The notes beneath the pieces were generated by a model, which was given only the letters and a program-made list of their open reading frames with translations, searched no databases and had not been told where the DNA came from. Both the position numbers and the translations under genes were made by a program. Shown here piece by piece: positions 40,575-48,724 of a stretch of DNA of 53,271 nucleotides (position 1 is its first letter; every line of letters starts with the position of its first letter). Location of the stretch: positions 1-53,271 of the forward strand of contig ONYP01000017.1 of assembly GCA_900322135.1 (NCBI GenBank), read 5' to 3'. The DNA is from an uncultured Prevotellaceae bacterium. Its GTDB lineage: Bacteria > Bacteroidota > Bacteroidia > Bacteroidales > Muribaculaceae.

Positions 40575-41432
40575 TTAACGCAATTGGATGTGCTGCAGCA
40601 CAATCACGATGTTGCCCTTCTTGTCAAGCAGCGCCATCTCGTTCTGGTTGATGCGTTTGCAGGACTCGGTGCACTCGAGTGCCAGCAGCAGTTCGGTCTC
40701 GTTGTCGATGTTCTCACACTCGTGTTCGGTAGAATGCAGGTCCTCGAACTGGATAGCCATGTCCTTGGCCGGGTCGAGGGTGATGATGCCGTTGATGATG
40801 TTGCAGCCCGTGTCGCCGTGGATAGTCTGCATGACGGCATCAATGACCACACGCATGTTCCGTTCGCTCACATTCTCGCTGTTGATTTCCTTGACGAGCC
40901 ATGCACCGTTCATGGCATCGAGGTTGTGGCGCTTGAGCACGGCAACAACGGTACCCTTGGAATTCATGAGATTCAGGTATTGAGCATTGTACTGGGCCGT
41001 GAGGGTGAAGCGGCGCACATCGGCCAGCGCATGCATGATGGTCTTCTCGCTAGTGACATTCTCACACGAGTGGTTGGTTGAAATGAAGTCGTTGAACATC
41101 AGGTTGTTGCCATTCAGTTGGAATGTGCCGTTGATGGTGTTGCAGCCGTTGTTGCCGTAGACCTTGTTACCCCCAGCAAAGTCCAGGTACAGGTAAGTGC
41201 GCTCCAGGGTGTAAACCTTCTTCTTGCGAACGCTCACGATGTCCCATTCGCCATAGAGTTGCTGGGCGGCGTTGGTGATGGCGATTTCGTGCATGGGCTG
41301 TTCCACATCTACCGGTACCTCCACCTCAACGCTGCGTTTGTCGTTTCTCTTATCTTTCTTCTTGCGGGCATCCATGGTGGCAGGGGCCATCAACAACGCC
41401 AGCAGGAGAGTAAGAACAATATATTTTCTCAT
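40575..41432 (-). CDS. Exported protein with two META (DUF306/HslJ-like) domains
   Basis: The 285-residue protein has a signal peptide (MRKYIVLTLLLALLMAPATMDA) and a Lys/Arg-rich patch. Two copies of the META fold follow: LYGEWDIVSVRKKKVYTLER with NKVYGNNGCNTINGTFQL, and GAWLVKEINSENV with IHGDTGCNIINGIITLDP. The GCN.I.G motif in each copy is the META signature. HslJ-type proteins are linked to heat or novobiocin tolerance in E. coli, but the Bacteroidota double-domain form has no proven role. ATG 41432 starts the signal peptide; a longer frame to 41513 is rejected because it covers the -7 element TACCTTTG at 41470-41463. Confidence 0.85.
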   Translation of the reverse strand: MRKYIVLTLLLALLMAPATMDARKKKDKRNDKRSVEVEVPVDVEQPMHEIAITNAAQQLYGEWDIVSVRKKKVYTLERTYLYLDFAGGNKVYGNNGCNTINGTFQLNGNNLMFNDFISTNHSCENVTSEKTIMHALADVRRFTLTAQYNAQYLNLMNSKGTVVAVLKRHNLDAMNGAWLVKEINSENVSERNMRVVIDAVMQTIHGDTGCNIINGIITLDPAKDMAIQFEDLHSTEHECENIDNETELLLALECTESCKRINQNEMALLDKKGNIVIVLQHIQLR

Positions 41433-41581
41433 TTTGTGCAGTCCGTTTTTTGTTTCAAACTTCAAAGGTATGAAAAAATCTGCACTTTTTCCGCCTCCTG
41501 CCAAAATTATCACAATCCTTTAGCGACTTTTAAGAAATTAAGCCATTAAATGTGAAAAAACACCACATCGGGCCATGATTT

Positions 41582-41612
41582 TTGGCTGCGGTGAAATTTT
41601 GCCTTACTTTTG
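41582..41612 (+). promoter_or_regulatory. Promoter of the TPR gene
   Basis: TTG (41582-41584), 20 nt, TACTTTTG (41605-41612). The leader is about 48 nt. Confidence 0.85.
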
Positions 41613-41667
41613 TCGTTACTATTGCGCGGCGGGGCAACGATTGCAGCGCTCGCCCCGTTAAGGAAGT

Positions 41668-43758
41668 ATGAAGACGATAAGTGCGATATACCGTTGTGTG
41701 ATACTGCTGTTGATGCTCACCGGGGTGTCATCAGGCGTTGTGGCACAAATCAACACCGACCAGGTGGTGAACATTGGCCGCAATGCCCTGTACTTTGAAG
41801 ATTATGTTCTTGCTATCCAGTATTTTAATCAGGCCATCAAGGCCAAGCCGTTTCTAGCCGAGCCCTATTTTTACCGCTCGGTGGCCAAGATAAGCCTTGA
41901 GGACTATGGCGGCGCCGAGCAGGATGCGGCGATGGCTATCGAGCGCAACCCGTTCATCGTCGATGCCTATCAAGTGAGAGGTGTCGCCCGGCAGAACCTG
42001 CGCAACTACAAGGGGGCGGTCGAGGACTATGATGCAGGCTTGAACCTGATGCCCGAGGACAAGAACATGCTGATGAACCGCGCCGTCTGTGAGATTGAAC
42101 TCAAAAACTATGACGAGGCGCAGCAGACCTTTGAACGCCTCTTGCAGCTTGACCGACGCAACGACCGTGCTTACCTCGGCTTGGCTCAGATGAGCCTGGC
42201 CAAGGCCGACACTGCTGCTGCACTCGAGAACCTGAACCGCAGCATCGCCCTGAGCAAGAACAATGCCGGTGCCTATGTCATGCGCGCCGAGATTGCCACG
42301 CGCACCAACCAGGATTTTGAAAGCGCGGTGGCCGACATGGACAGCGCTATCATGCTGGAGCCTCATTATGCGGGCTATTTCATCAACCGTGCCTACATGA
42401 AGTATAACCTGGACGATTACTTCGGTGCAATGGCCGACTATGATTACGCCATCAGCCTGGATCCCGCCAGTCAGGAGGCGCATTTCAACCGTGGACTGCT
42501 GCGGGCCGAGGTGGGCGACAACAACAAAGCCATCACCGATTTTGACTTTGTCCTGAACAGTAACCCGTCCAATTTTATGGCGCTCTATAACCGCGCCCTG
42601 TTGCACATGCGCACCGGCCAGTACCGTGAGGCTGTCGGCGACTTCACGGCCATCCTGAAGAAGTATCCCAACTTTGAGGCAGGTTATATGGCGCGCGGCG
42701 AGGCCAAGTTCCGCATGGGCGACCGCAAGGGGGGTGAGGCCGATTATGAGCGGGCGATGGCCATCTTCAAGCGCAACAAGACACATGTCTCGACATTCAA
42801 TCCTGCCGATATTGAGGCCACTGCTGCCATCAAGAAGGCAGAGCAGCGCGCCCTCAGCGATGACGAGGAACCCGAGACGGCCGAGGATATCATCAACCGC
42901 TTCAACACCCTGCTCACTGTTTCCGAGTCCGACCCCGTCAAGCCTGAGTATGCCAACCGCCAGCGGGGCCATGTCCAGAACGACAATATCGAGGTCGAGC
43001 CGATGCCCATGTTCATGCTGACTTACCATCAGAGCGCTAATCAACTCAACAACAATCCGTATTACCTGAGCGAAATCAGTGCTCTCAACGAGGCGCGTGT
43101 TTTGCCGGGCAAGCTCATGCTCGTCGTGGGCGAGGGTCAGATGAGCGAGGACGATATCCAGCGTCACTTTGGCAATATCGACTACTATAACAGCCTGTTT
43201 GCCCAGGGCCGCTCACGCAGTATCGATTATTTCGCTCGCGGTCTTGAGTACTTAATGGTGAAGAATCCTGAGTCGGCCATCAGCGATGCCGACCAGACTG
43301 TCGCACTCTCGCCTGATTTCATGCTGGCCTATTTCTTGCGTGCCGATGCCCGCTACATGCAGTACCGCATGGCCCAGGCCCGCGATGTCGCCCAGGATGA
43401 CCTTATTGCCGATGCCCCCGACAGCAAGTCTCAAGCCATGCTGCGACAGCGTCAGGATGTCACTGCGCTGGAGCAGATGATGTCCGATTTGAACCAGATT
43501 CTCAAGCTGGCGCCCAAGAATGTCTATGCCCATTACAATAAGGGCAATGTCTATATGTTGCAGGGTGACATCACCAGTGCCATCAGCAGTTACACCAATG
43601 CGATTCAACTCAAGCCCGACCTTGCCGAGGCCTACTACAACCGTGGCTTGATGTACCTGCGCATGGGTAACAAGGCTTTGGGCATTGCCGACCTGAGCAA
43701 GGCGGGTGAATTGGGCGTCCTTCCCAGCTACAACATCCTCAAGCGCATGACGCGGTAA
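41668..43758 (+). CDS. Exported TPR-repeat protein
   Basis: The 696-residue protein has a signal peptide (MKTISAIYRCVILLLMLTGV ... VVAQ) and at least ten TPR units. The clearest are NALYFEDYVLAIQYFNQAIKAKP, YFINRAYMKYNLDDYFGAMADYDY and YYNRGLMYLRMGNKALGIADLSKAG. A less regular segment (about residues 375-500, including PMFMLTYHQSANQLNNNPYYL) splits the array into two blocks. Such periplasmic or outer-membrane-linked TPR proteins act as assembly scaffolds in Bacteroidota, but partners are unknown here. It has a full promoter and a strong terminator, and stands as a single-gene unit. Confidence 0.85.
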   Translation: MKTISAIYRCVILLLMLTGVSSGVVAQINTDQVVNIGRNALYFEDYVLAIQYFNQAIKAKPFLAEPYFYRSVAKISLEDYGGAEQDAAMAIERNPFIVDAYQVRGVARQNLRNYKGAVEDYDAGLNLMPEDKNMLMNRAVCEIELKNYDEAQQTFERLLQLDRRNDRAYLGLAQMSLAKADTAAALENLNRSIALSKNNAGAYVMRAEIATRTNQDFESAVADMDSAIMLEPHYAGYFINRAYMKYNLDDYFGAMADYDYAISLDPASQEAHFNRGLLRAEVGDNNKAITDFDFVLNSNPSNFMALYNRALLHMRTGQYREAVGDFTAILKKYPNFEAGYMARGEAKFRMGDRKGGEADYERAMAIFKRNKTHVSTFNPADIEATAAIKKAEQRALSDDEEPETAEDIINRFNTLLTVSESDPVKPEYANRQRGHVQNDNIEVEPMPMFMLTYHQSANQLNNNPYYLSEISALNEARVLPGKLMLVVGEGQMSEDDIQRHFGNIDYYNSLFAQGRSRSIDYFARGLEYLMVKNPESAISDADQTVALSPDFMLAYFLRADARYMQYRMAQARDVAQDDLIADAPDSKSQAMLRQRQDVTALEQMMSDLNQILKLAPKNVYAHYNKGNVYMLQGDITSAISSYTNAIQLKPDLAEAYYNRGLMYLRMGNKALGIADLSKAGELGVLPSYNILKRMTR

Positions 43759-43765
43759 AATAAAG

Positions 43766-43811
43766 CGCCTGCCGGCTCACTCAGGAGTGGACGGCAGGCG
43801 TTAGTTTTTTT
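43766..43811. terminator. Terminator after the TPR gene
   Basis: CGCCTGCCG (43766-43774) pairs with CGGCAGGCG (43792-43800), followed by TTAGTTTTTTT. It also faces the convergent thioredoxin-fold gene. Confidence 0.85.
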
Positions 43812-43857
43812 GATGTCTGTCAAGAGCGCTATGCTCGACTTCCAGGGACCTCGGGCT

Positions 43858-45057
43858 TTATTTTAAGATGGTCTCGGGTGTCACCATCCTCATGTTCACC
43901 ATCTTGCCTCCCATGTCATACATGATGACGAGGTACAAGGCGCCTTTCTCAAAGTGCATTAGGCTGGTGTAGGACTTCACGCCCTGGATACGCCTGATCT
44001 CCCAGGCCTCGTGGCTCTTGTACTTGCCCATCTTTGTCTCGATTTCGGCGAGAGCGTTTTCAAAAATGGTGGGTTTGATACGGGATTTGATTTTCTCGGA
44101 CATGTTGTCATAGATTTCCTGACCCTGGTTGTTGATCAGGTATTCCATTATCTGCTCGCTGTTGATGGCGTTAGGGTCATCGGCGGCTGCAGGAATCGGC
44201 GCCACCTCCTCTTGCTTGGGCTTGGCGGCCTCTTTGGGGCTGACTTTCCGGGTCTGAATATCGGGCATTTGCGTTACAGCCTGGGCGGTGTTTGGCTGCT
44301 TGAGCATCGCTTCGACCTTATTCAGGCTGCCCTCGTTCTTCACCAGCACCTTGTAGTCCTTGTCCAGCAAGTAGAAGCAGGGCAGGGTGGGCAGGTCGTA
44401 CAGCTCGTTGAACTCGATGCTGCGGCTCTGGTTCCAGCCATTGATCATCATCCCGGGGTACTTGGCCTTTTTCCACAGTTTCTGGTCGTCATAGGGGTAG
44501 ATGGCGAGCACAATGAGCTTCTTGTCCTTCACGAGTTGGTTGATATATTCATTGGTCGCCAGGCGCTCCTTGACCAGCTCGCACGATTCGCAGTCGGGAT
44601 TGTTGAAGTAAATCAGGATGTTGTCGGCTTTCAGGTCCTTGAGGTGGTGGACTTCATTGCTCGTGGGGGTCACATAGTCAAAGTCGGTGGCTACTGACCC
44701 TATCTTGTTCTTCTTGGCACCCTCGAGCAGCAGGCGTTGTTTCTCTCGCTCGGCAGCACTGAGCACAAATTTTTCGGTGGCATGTTCCAGCACCACCATA
44801 TACAGTGCCTCGTTGTGGATGGGGTCGGCGGGATCGCTGAAGCGCCGCTCGGCAAGTTCCAGCATCTGGCGGTAACTGGCGGGGTCGCTGCTCAGCGTTT
44901 CCATGGTGGCGCTCATCAGGATTAGGGCGTTGGCGGGATCCTGTTGGGCAATCTGCTCGATGAAACTGTTGAATTTGTCGGGAGCAGGCTTTGACTGTGC
45001 CTGGACCATGCACCATCCAGTGATGGCAATAATTACGGTGAAAAAGAGTTTTTTCAT
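43858..45057 (-). CDS. Exported thioredoxin-fold protein (DUF5106-like) with extra C-terminal domain
   Basis: The 399-residue protein has a signal peptide (MKKLFFTVIIAITGWCMVQA). A helical N-terminal region of about 130 residues (FNSFIEQIAQQDPANALILM ...), like the DUF5106 part of Bacteroidota thiol proteins, precedes a thioredoxin-like domain with the motif NPDCESCELVKE, a CxxC pair, and cis-Pro in LPTLPCFYLL. A Lys/Pro-rich linker leads to a C-terminal alpha-beta domain (SEKIKSRIKPTIFENALAEI ...) that resembles DUF3887. It probably handles disulfides in the periplasm. Its minus-strand promoter (TATTTTTG, 45101-45094, TTG 21 nt away) abuts the ybaK promoter. Confidence 0.8.
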   Translation of the reverse strand: MKKLFFTVIIAITGWCMVQAQSKPAPDKFNSFIEQIAQQDPANALILMSATMETLSSDPASYRQMLELAERRFSDPADPIHNEALYMVVLEHATEKFVLSAAEREKQRLLLEGAKKNKIGSVATDFDYVTPTSNEVHHLKDLKADNILIYFNNPDCESCELVKERLATNEYINQLVKDKKLIVLAIYPYDDQKLWKKAKYPGMMINGWNQSRSIEFNELYDLPTLPCFYLLDKDYKVLVKNEGSLNKVEAMLKQPNTAQAVTQMPDIQTRKVSPKEAAKPKQEEVAPIPAAADDPNAINSEQIMEYLINNQGQEIYDNMSEKIKSRIKPTIFENALAEIETKMGKYKSHEAWEIRRIQGVKSYTSLMHFEKGALYLVIMYDMGGKMVNMRMVTPETILK

Positions 45058-45079
45058 TAGTCCTATATGATTTAATTAT

Positions 45080-45125
45080 TTGTTCTGTAGCCGCAAAAAT
45101 AGTAACTTTGCAGCAATAAAGGCAA
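45080..45125. promoter_or_regulatory. Back-to-back promoters of ybaK and the thioredoxin-fold gene
   Basis: Plus strand: TTG (45080-45082), 20 nt, TAACTTTG (45103-45110). Minus strand: TATTTTTG (45101-45094) with TTG at 45125-45123. The two -7 elements are one base apart, so polymerase cannot occupy both at once. Confidence 0.8.
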
Positions 45126-45131
45126 AAACGA

Positions 45132-45623
45132 ATGAAAAAAATTGCTAAAACCAATGCTGCACGGCTCCTGGATGCTGCCGGAGTCCAGTATGAGCTCATC
45201 CCCTATGAGGTGGACGAGAGCGACCTGGGTGCACAGCACATTGCCGACCAGTTGGGCGAGAACATCGAGCAGGTGTTCAAGACATTGATCCTGCAGGGCG
45301 ACAAGACGGGGCACCTGGTGTGTGTCATCCCCGGTGCCGAGGAGGTGGACCTGAAAAAGGCCGCACGCGTGTCGGGCAATAAGAAAGTGGACCTCATACC
45401 CATGAAGGAACTGCTGCCCACCACGGGCTACATTCGTGGCGGCTGTTCTCCCGTGGGCATGAAGAAACCCTTCCCGACCTATATCGACGAGACCTGCATC
45501 CTGTATGACTACATCTATGTGAGCGCGGGAGTGCGCGGTCTCCAGTTTAAAATCGACCCACAGGCGCTTGTCGCATTTGTTGGCGCTGAGATTGTTGACC
45601 TGATAGCCGAGAAGACAGAATGA
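45132..45623 (+). CDS. ybaK: Cys-tRNA(Pro)/Cys-tRNA(Cys) deacylase YbaK
   Basis: YbaK/EbsC proteins hydrolyse cysteine wrongly attached to tRNA(Pro). The 163-residue protein has the family opening AKTNAARLLDAAGVQYELIPYE, the central GDKTGHLVCVIPGAEEVDLKKAARVSG with its conserved lysine, and the glycine loop GYIRGGCSPVGMKKPFPTYID. Length and motifs are typical. Its stop overlaps the aroC start by four bases (ATGA), so the genes are translationally coupled. It has a full promoter. Cytoplasmic. Confidence 0.93.
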   Translation: MKKIAKTNAARLLDAAGVQYELIPYEVDESDLGAQHIADQLGENIEQVFKTLILQGDKTGHLVCVIPGAEEVDLKKAARVSGNKKVDLIPMKELLPTTGYIRGGCSPVGMKKPFPTYIDETCILYDYIYVSAGVRGLQFKIDPQALVAFVGAEIVDLIAEKTE

Positions 45624-46630
45624 ATACGATAGGCAAGATATTGACGCTCACTACCTTTGGCGAGTCGCATGGACCCGCAATGGGTGGCGTGCTCGACGGG
45701 ATGCCGGCAGGGGTGGACATCGACCTGGACCTGCTCCAGTGCTTTGTGGACCGCCGGCGCACAGGGCAGCACATGGGCAGCAGCATGCGTGGCGAGAAGG
45801 ATAGGGTAGAGGTGCTCTCGGGCATCTGGCAGGGGAAAACCCTGGGAACGCCCATTGGTTTCGTCGTGCGCAACACCGATGCCCGCAGTGCCGACTATGA
45901 GGAGATAGCGCGCTGTTATCGTCCCAACCACGCCGATTACACCTGGGATGCCAAGTACGGTATCCGTGACCCGCGTGGCGGGGGGCGTGCATCGGCCCGT
46001 GAGACAGTGGCGCGTGTGGTGGCTGGTGGCATCGCCGTTCAGGCATTGAATCGCCTGGGCATCTCGATCGAGGCTCATGTCGTGCAGGTGGGGCCTCGCC
46101 TTGGCGTGGCAGCCGAGGAACAGGAGCGCTTGGTTGCCGAGGCTGCCAAGGACGGTGACACCTTGGGCGGCATCATCGAGTGCGTCGTCAGGGGAGTGCC
46201 TGCCGGGTTGGGCGAACCGCTTTTCGGCAAACTCCATGCCCAGTTGGCTGCGGCCATGATGAGCATTCCCTCGGTACATGGTTTTGAATACGGTGACGGC
46301 TTCGACATGGCCTCCAAGCGTGGCAGTGATGTGATGGACCTCTTTGTGAAACGCGAGGACGGCTCCATCGGCACCGCGACCAACCACTCGGGCGGCATCC
46401 AGGGCGGCATCAGCAATGGCGAGGACATCACCATGCGCATCGCCTTCAAGCCCGTGCCCACGCTCATGCGTCCCGTTGCTACCGTTGACCGTGAGGGCAA
46501 TCCCATGACCTTGCAGCCCCGTGGCCGCCATGATGCCTGTGTCTTGCCGCGTGCCCTGCCCATTGTCGAGGCGATGGCTGCCCTCGTTATTTTAGACAAC
46601 TATCTCATCAAGAAAACCAATGTGCTCTGA
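45620..46630 (+). CDS. aroC: Chorismate synthase
   Basis: AroC makes chorismate, the last step of the shikimate pathway and the branch point to aromatic amino acids and to para-aminobenzoate used by FolP. The 336-residue protein has the signatures FGESHGPAMGGVLDG, RRRTGQHMGSSMRGEKD, DPRGGGRASARETVARVVAGG and, near the end, RGRHDACVLPRALPIVEAMAA. It uses reduced FMN. It overlaps ybaK by 4 nt and the following thioesterase by 11 nt, so the three form a tight operon. It is slightly shorter than the 350-360 residues usual in other phyla, but no motif is lost. Confidence 0.96.
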   Translation: MNTIGKILTLTTFGESHGPAMGGVLDGMPAGVDIDLDLLQCFVDRRRTGQHMGSSMRGEKDRVEVLSGIWQGKTLGTPIGFVVRNTDARSADYEEIARCYRPNHADYTWDAKYGIRDPRGGGRASARETVARVVAGGIAVQALNRLGISIEAHVVQVGPRLGVAAEEQERLVAEAAKDGDTLGGIIECVVRGVPAGLGEPLFGKLHAQLAAAMMSIPSVHGFEYGDGFDMASKRGSDVMDLFVKREDGSIGTATNHSGGIQGGISNGEDITMRIAFKPVPTLMRPVATVDREGNPMTLQPRGRHDACVLPRALPIVEAMAALVILDNYLIKKTNVL

Positions 46631-47363
46631 CGACAAAAAGGTCTTTTCCAAGACTTATTACCTCGCCGCCGGCGAGTGCAATCCACAGGGCGAGATGCCC
46701 TTGACGCTGTTGATGACCCGCATCATCGAGGTGGCCACTTTCCATGCCAACTCCTGGGGAGCCGGATATGCCCGACTCATCAAGGACAATCAGGTGTGGG
46801 TGCTTTCCCGTGTGACCATTGAGCTGAAAGCTTATCCCAAGGTGGACACCAACTACCGCCTCACCACTTGGATTGAGGACTACAACCGCCACTTCTCACA
46901 ACGCAACATGCGTCTCGACGACGCCCAGGGCAATCCGCTGGGCTATGTGCGCACTATCTGGATGGTCATCGACATGAACACGCGCGCCAGCGTGGACATC
47001 TCCCAGCTGGACTACATCAGCGACAAGATATCAGACCTGCCTTGTCCCATCGAGCCGATGAGCCGTCTGCGTCCCATCGAGGAGGGACAAGCCGTGGATT
47101 ACACCTTCGGCTACATGGACTGCGACTTCAACCGCCATGTCAACACTGTGCGCTACCTGTCACACCTGATGAACCTTTTTGACATGGACTGTTATGACCA
47201 TTACTTCATCCATCGCATGGAAATCTCGTTCATCAAGGAGACCCATTACGGCGATACCGCTCAATTTGTCATCGACGACAGCAACCCGATGGATTCCCAC
47301 ATGAGCATCACCGTCGATGACGACGACCATGTGCGCGCCCGCTTCATGTGGCAAGAACGCTGA
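46620..47363 (+). CDS. Acyl-ACP thioesterase (FatA-like double hotdog)
   Basis: The 247-residue protein resembles the bacterial branch of the FatA/FatB family, which releases fatty acids from acyl carrier protein. Two hotdog halves are visible: the first contains VATFHANSWGAGYARLIKDN and WVLSRVTIELKAYPKV, and the second starts DYTFGYMDCDFNRHVNTVRY, with the Asn and His of the plant-type catalytic site. No signal peptide is seen; it should be cytoplasmic. It overlaps aroC by 11 nt in another frame. Its substrate chain length cannot be read from the sequence. A 19-bp hairpin ends the operon. Confidence 0.85.
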   Translation: MCSDDKKVFSKTYYLAAGECNPQGEMPLTLLMTRIIEVATFHANSWGAGYARLIKDNQVWVLSRVTIELKAYPKVDTNYRLTTWIEDYNRHFSQRNMRLDDAQGNPLGYVRTIWMVIDMNTRASVDISQLDYISDKISDLPCPIEPMSRLRPIEEGQAVDYTFGYMDCDFNRHVNTVRYLSHLMNLFDMDCYDHYFIHRMEISFIKETHYGDTAQFVIDDSNPMDSHMSITVDDDDHVRARFMWQER

Positions 47364-47380
47364 CAAGTAGAACAACCGCA

Positions 47381-47425
47381 CAACAGAAGCGAATCACCGA
47401 TTCGGTGATTCGCTTCTGTTGTTTT
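47381..47425. terminator. Terminator of the ybaK-aroC-thioesterase operon
   Basis: A perfect 19-bp stem (47381-47399 with 47403-47421) with the 3-nt loop ATT, then TTTT. Convergent with the YigZ-family gene. Confidence 0.9.
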
Positions 47426-47444
47426 GGGGCGTGAGTTTTGGAGT

Positions 47445-48041
47445 TTATTCGATGATGCTGGTGCCATCGATGCCGGCGAACTGCTCGCGCAGGCCAGGCA
47501 CCTTGTCGGCATCGGCCTCGATGGTCATCGAGCACACATTGTCAAAGGCCTGTTCGATGACTTTGAGTTCGCTTTTCTTGACCACCTTCATCACATCGTT
47601 CATGCTCAGGTAGGGGAAAGTGAACGACAGCCGTGCCTGCTCGTGGCACTCGAGGATTTCGCCTGCCTCGATGGCCAACTTGGCGGCCTCGCGATAGGCA
47701 ACGATGAGTCCCGAAGTGCCTAATTTGATACCCCCGAAGTAGCGGATGACCACGATGACGATATTGGTGAGTTCAAATGAGTTGATTTGGCCCAGGATGG
47801 GTTTGCCTGCAGTTCCGCTGGGCTCACCGTTGTCGCTGCTCAGGTACTCGTTGCGCTCTGTGCCTATCATGTAGGCCCAGCAGCAGTGGCGGGCATCATG
47901 GTACTCGTTGGCATAGCGCTTGATGACGGCACGGGCTTCCTCGGCGCTCGACACGGGTTCGGCAAACGCCAGAAAACGCGACATCTTCTCGCGGTAAATG
48001 CCCTGCGAGACTCCCTTCACGGTTTTGTAGAAATCACTCAT
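47445..48041 (-). CDS. YigZ/IMPACT family protein
   Basis: The 198-residue protein matches the UPF0029 or IMPACT family: an N-terminal domain with KMSRFLAFAEPVSSAEEARA, HDARHCCWAYMIG, DNGEPSGTAGKPILGQI and VIRYFGGIKLGTSGLIVAYR, then a C-terminal ferredoxin-like domain. The eukaryotic IMPACT protein modulates translation control by GCN2; the bacterial role is unsettled. Motifs and length are as expected. Its -7 element (TAAATTTG, 48066-48059 on the minus strand) lies beside that of the divergent membrane-protein gene. Confidence 0.9.
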   Translation of the reverse strand: MSDFYKTVKGVSQGIYREKMSRFLAFAEPVSSAEEARAVIKRYANEYHDARHCCWAYMIGTERNEYLSSDNGEPSGTAGKPILGQINSFELTNIVIVVIRYFGGIKLGTSGLIVAYREAAKLAIEAGEILECHEQARLSFTFPYLSMNDVMKVVKKSELKVIEQAFDNVCSMTIEADADKVPGLREQFAGIDGTSIIE

Positions 48042-48058
48042 GATTGATAATTATGTCA

Positions 48059-48096
48059 CAAATTTAGGTGTTTTTTCCATATTATGTCTAAATTTG
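48059..48096. promoter_or_regulatory. Divergent -7 elements of the YigZ-family and membrane protein genes
   Basis: TAAATTTG is found on the minus strand (48066-48059) and on the plus strand (48089-48096). No clear TTG accompanies either. Confidence 0.55.
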
Positions 48097-48115
48097 CAAC
48101 AAAAAAAACAGAGAT

Positions 48116-48655
48116 ATGGACAAACAAGCACTGGAACAAACAAAAATTGCATGTGCTCGCGGCCAGAAACGCGGCATTCATTTCATTTTGGCATCGGTAG
48201 TGATTTGGTTGATGGTCTTTTTTGTCCACCTGTCCCGACTCCCCCTCGAGGCCAAGAACCTGTTGACCTTCTGTTGCACTTGTCCCTTGATGCCGTTGGC
48301 GTGGTTGTTATCCAAACCGTTGCACATCACCTTCAGCGACAAGGAGAATCCGCTCTCGTCGTTGGGCATCGTCTTGTCGGTGGCTCAGATTCCTTATCTG
48401 CTCATCGTCATGTGGGTCTATGCAGAGGTGCCCCACAAGATGGTCATGACACTGGCAATGGTCTTTGGAGCCCATCTGTTGCCTTTCGGTTGGCTTTATA
48501 ATTCCAAGGTCTATTATGTGATGACAGGTATCATCACAATAGGCGCGTTGATTCTCGGCTTGATGTTCCCGCCCCAAGTCCTTGCACTCTGCATGGTGGC
48601 AGTGGAAATCATCTTCTGCCTGCTGCTCTACCTCGAGAACCGCAACCTCAACTAG
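48116..48655 (+). CDS. Small multi-pass membrane protein, possibly DUF7010-like
   Basis: The 179-residue protein has about six hydrophobic helices (FILASVVIWLMVFFVH, LGIVLSVAQIPYLLIVMWVY, VMTLAMVFGAHLLPFGWLY, YYVMTGIITIGALILGLMF, VLALCMVAVEIIFCLLLYL). A short cytoplasmic N-terminus (MDKQALEQTKIACARGQKRG) comes first. The pattern is like small integral proteins grouped as DUF7010 or similar, an identification I make only from general form. No transport motif is evident. The gene has its own -7 element and is followed by a hairpin with T-run. Confidence 0.6.
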   Translation: MDKQALEQTKIACARGQKRGIHFILASVVIWLMVFFVHLSRLPLEAKNLLTFCCTCPLMPLAWLLSKPLHITFSDKENPLSSLGIVLSVAQIPYLLIVMWVYAEVPHKMVMTLAMVFGAHLLPFGWLYNSKVYYVMTGIITIGALILGLMFPPQVLALCMVAVEIIFCLLLYLENRNLN

Positions 48656-48697
48656 TAGCGGCGAGCATCGCCCGCCGCCTGTTATGTCCGGTGTATT

Positions 48698-48724
48698 GCG
48701 AGCCTCAGGCTCGCACAATTTTTC
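48698..48724. terminator. Terminator between convergent genes
   Basis: GCGAGCCT (48698-48705) pairs with AGGCTCGC (48707-48714) with a one-base centre, so the true loop opens a few pairs; ACAATTTTTC follows. Confidence 0.7.

Noticed and set aside
41854-43167. Minus-strand open frame of 437 codons opposite the TPR gene
   Set aside because: The TPR gene has a promoter, signal peptide and terminator; the antisense frame shows only low-complexity Val/Leu/His-rich shadow sequence.
45515-46531. Minus-strand open frame of 338 codons opposite aroC
   Set aside because: It is a shadow of aroC, which has every expected motif and an ATGA overlap with ybaK.
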